Assembly (NCBI GenBank): GCA_964597305.1
Contig: CAZQWU010000031.1
Location: 1-15,199 of the forward strand
Length of the DNA: 15,199 nt
Reading direction: 5' to 3'
Source: UBA7398 sp964597305
GTDB taxonomy: Bacteria > Actinomycetota > Actinomycetes > Nanopelagicales > Nanopelagicaceae
Below, piece by piece: positions 13,958-15,199 of this stretch. The notes under the pieces were generated by a model. That model worked only from the letters and a program-made list of their open reading frames with translations. It had not been told where the DNA came from and ran no database searches. Each line of letters starts with the position of its first letter. Positions within the stretch are counted from its first letter, which is position 1. Position numbers and translations under genes: made by a program.

Positions 13958-14817
13958 TTGTTAATAATAGTTGACACAGCAGATGAAACCTCGTGCGCCA
14001 CTTTCATCGCTGAAACTGGACCGTTTCGGGATGCATGTTCTGCTGCAAGATGATGTATGAAAGCTCCGGTTGCTCCTATCTCTAGTAATTCAACTTCACC
14101 TGACGCAATTGATTCGCCATGTGTTGCAACTAATGCGCCTAAGATTCCCGCTAAAACATCGCCGGTTCCCGCTGTTGATAGCCATGGCGTGCTCTCCGGT
14201 AATTCAATTGTTCGAACTCCATCAGAAAGATAGGTAATTGAACCTTTCAGTAACACCGTGACACGTAGTAAAACTGCAGCTTCTACAACCCATTTTTCTG
14301 GATGTGCAGCAATCTGTGTTGACGTTACTGCGACCCCTCGCTCATTGAGAAGTCGGGCAAGTTCTCCATAATGTGGTGTAAGAAGTGTGGGCGAATTTAA
14401 CTGGCCAGCGTAGTGAAGGGCGCCTGCATCAAGAATAGTTGGCTTCGGGTGCTTTAGCGCATGTGCAATATCGCGCTGTCGACGTCGAGCAATCACAGTG
14501 TCATTGTGAGGTGCACTCACTCCAGAACCCACAAGCCATGCAGTCACTGCACCTGGCGAAATGACAACTTCTGGTGATTTTTCTAAGACCAGACGTTCCA
14601 CAAAGTTTCGCGGCACTCGCAAAAATCGATAGGTGAGAGGATGAAATCGCACCATTCCAACCCCGGTTTGCATTGCCGAAAACGTTGACAGAACTGCTGC
14701 TCCAGGAAACTCTATCGATCCCGTAACTGCGCCAAGCACACCTCGGGTGTACTTATTGTCGAACTCAGTAGGTTGATAAATAAATGGGCGAGCTAATTTC
14801 TTGGTCCACCGTGTCAT
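13954..14817 (-). CDS. nnrD: ADP/ATP-dependent NAD(P)H-hydrate dehydratase
   Basis: Repairs damaged NADHX and NADPHX back to NAD(P)H using ADP or ATP; YjeF C-terminal domain, ribokinase fold. At 287 residues it is the dehydratase alone, without the N-terminal epimerase domain found in bifunctional forms. Motifs in order are DNKYTRGVLGAVTGS (20-34) with PGAAVLS, TGVGMVRF, LDAGAL with Asp130, LTPHYGELARLL (146-157), LLKGSITYLSDG and STAGTGDVLAGILGALVA (214-231) with the catalytic Asp220 of AGTGD. The ATG at 14817 overlaps the upstream stop as TAATG, and its TGA overlaps the downstream ATG. It is therefore the second gene of a coupled set ending in the lysozyme gene. No epimerase (nnrE) is in the window. 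Family assignment is firm. Confidence 0.93.
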   Translation of the reverse strand: MTRWTKKLARPFIYQPTEFDNKYTRGVLGAVTGSIEFPGAAVLSTFSAMQTGVGMVRFHPLTYRFLRVPRNFVERLVLEKSPEVVISPGAVTAWLVGSGVSAPHNDTVIARRRQRDIAHALKHPKPTILDAGALHYAGQLNSPTLLTPHYGELARLLNERGVAVTSTQIAAHPEKWVVEAAVLLRVTVLLKGSITYLSDGVRTIELPESTPWLSTAGTGDVLAGILGALVATHGESIASGEVELLEIGATGAFIHHLAAEHASRNGPVSAMKVAHEVSSAVSTIINK

Positions 14818-15199
14818 TATTTATCTTTCACGAGCGAATCAACAGTTGCGTTGATGAGATCTGAGAGTTCATTAGGTGATTGGACGTAGTTAGCATTAAT
14901 TGAAATCCAAACGCCACCTTGGAGAATATTTAAAATCTGAACTCTTCTCCCATCAGCGCTAAGAAATCCTTTCGAAAATCCGACGATAGAATCAACGTTC
15001 ACGTTTTCTAGCGAGAGCTTTTCTTGGCCATTCTTGATCCACTCGGTTTCTTTTTCGCCCCAGAATCCAGAAAGATACGGAGTGAAAGTCACCGTTGCTC
15101 CTATTTCTGACGATGCAATTCCATAGCTACATGCGATGCCTCCATGAGATAACGAGTCGTGGAGATCTGTTCCAGGCTCTGGTTGCCATGTCGTTGGAA
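14817..15199 (-). CDS. Probable secreted protein or lipoprotein, N-terminus beyond window
   Basis: The frame is open on the minus strand from the window edge to TAA (14819-14817), giving at least 126 residues. A GTG at 15092 is an internal codon, not a safe start, because meaningful sequence continues upstream: LHDSLSHGGIACSYGIASS then EIGATVTFTPYLSG. The ACSYG pattern followed by beta strands, the LNILQGGVWISINANY stretch and a closing helix (NELSDLINATVDSLVKD) recall DUF3558-like actinobacterial lipoproteins, where C-x-(W/Y)-G starts a strand. That resemblance is weak. The signal peptide, if any, lies outside the window. The stop overlaps the nnrD ATG (TAATG), so the two genes are coupled. 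Function is not known. Confidence 0.65.
   Translation of the reverse strand, partial: PTTWQPEPGTDLHDSLSHGGIACSYGIASSEIGATVTFTPYLSGFWGEKETEWIKNGQEKLSLENVNVDSIVGFSKGFLSADGRRVQILNILQGGVWISINANYVQSPNELSDLINATVDSLVKDK

Noticed and set aside
15090..15092. GTG at 15092 as the start of the gene upstream of nnrD
   Set aside because: The same frame stays open to the window edge with protein-like sequence including ACSYG, so the gene is truncated by the window rather than starting here.
1..15199. CRISPR arrays, insertion sequences, integrases or defence systems
   Set aside because: No spaced direct repeats, terminal inverted repeats or such protein families were seen; the window is dense with housekeeping genes and no gene-free stretch exceeds 100 bases.

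Overview
The window looks like chromosomal housekeeping DNA from a small-genome planktonic actinobacterium. The best guess is the freshwater acI group (Nanopelagicales) or a close relative. The reasons are a moderate base composition that looks AT-richer than typical Actinobacteria (not computed), almost no intergenic DNA, actinobacterial protein families and gene order (dus - dgt - dnaG; DnaG opening MSGRIRDEDV; an NnrD of the KYTRGVLG type), and a secreted protein ending in a TITCVKGK...CPKGY tail that I associate with this group. No mobile element, phage gene, CRISPR array or rRNA was seen. The taxonomic call is inference.

Layout, left to right. (1) Plus strand, 1-4556: the 3' part of a dihydrouridine synthase (dusB type), a membrane-anchored SanA/YdcF-like DUF218 protein, a dNTP triphosphohydrolase (dgt) and DNA primase (dnaG). 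The first three are packed as an operon; dnaG has its own promoter-like -10. (2) Plus strand, 4614-6396: tRNA-Asn(GTT), a DoxX-type membrane domain fused to a Rieske 2Fe-2S domain, a 79-residue ACT-domain protein and a small secreted protein of unknown function. (3) Minus strand, 6399-10383: glycerol kinase (glpK), galactose-1-phosphate uridylyltransferase (galT) and a DAO-family FAD oxidoreductase, read in that order. (4) Plus strand, 10402-12099: glycerol-3-phosphate dehydrogenase (glpD), divergent from glpK. (5) Minus strand, 12096-15199: a translationally coupled set read as a truncated probable secreted/lipoprotein gene, nnrD (NAD(P)HX dehydratase), a small protein resembling the C-terminal domain of DnaX (tau), and a secreted GH25 lysozyme.

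How the genes work together: GlpK and GlpD turn glycerol into glycerol-3-phosphate and then dihydroxyacetone phosphate. GalT next to them suggests joint use of glycerol and galactose, possibly from galactosylglycerol-type compounds. Dgt and DnaG belong to nucleotide control and replication initiation.

The strongest unexplained signal is regulatory. Six genes (dnaG, the ACT gene, the small secreted protein, galT, glpK, glpD) have a TANNNT -10 hexamer ending only 5-7 bases before the start codon, which predicts leaderless mRNAs. At glpK/glpD the two GTG starts are only 18 bp apart and both -10 elements sit on the same 7-bp sequence TATCCTA, which reads TAGGATA on the other strand. This would be a single bidirectional -10 serving two leaderless genes.
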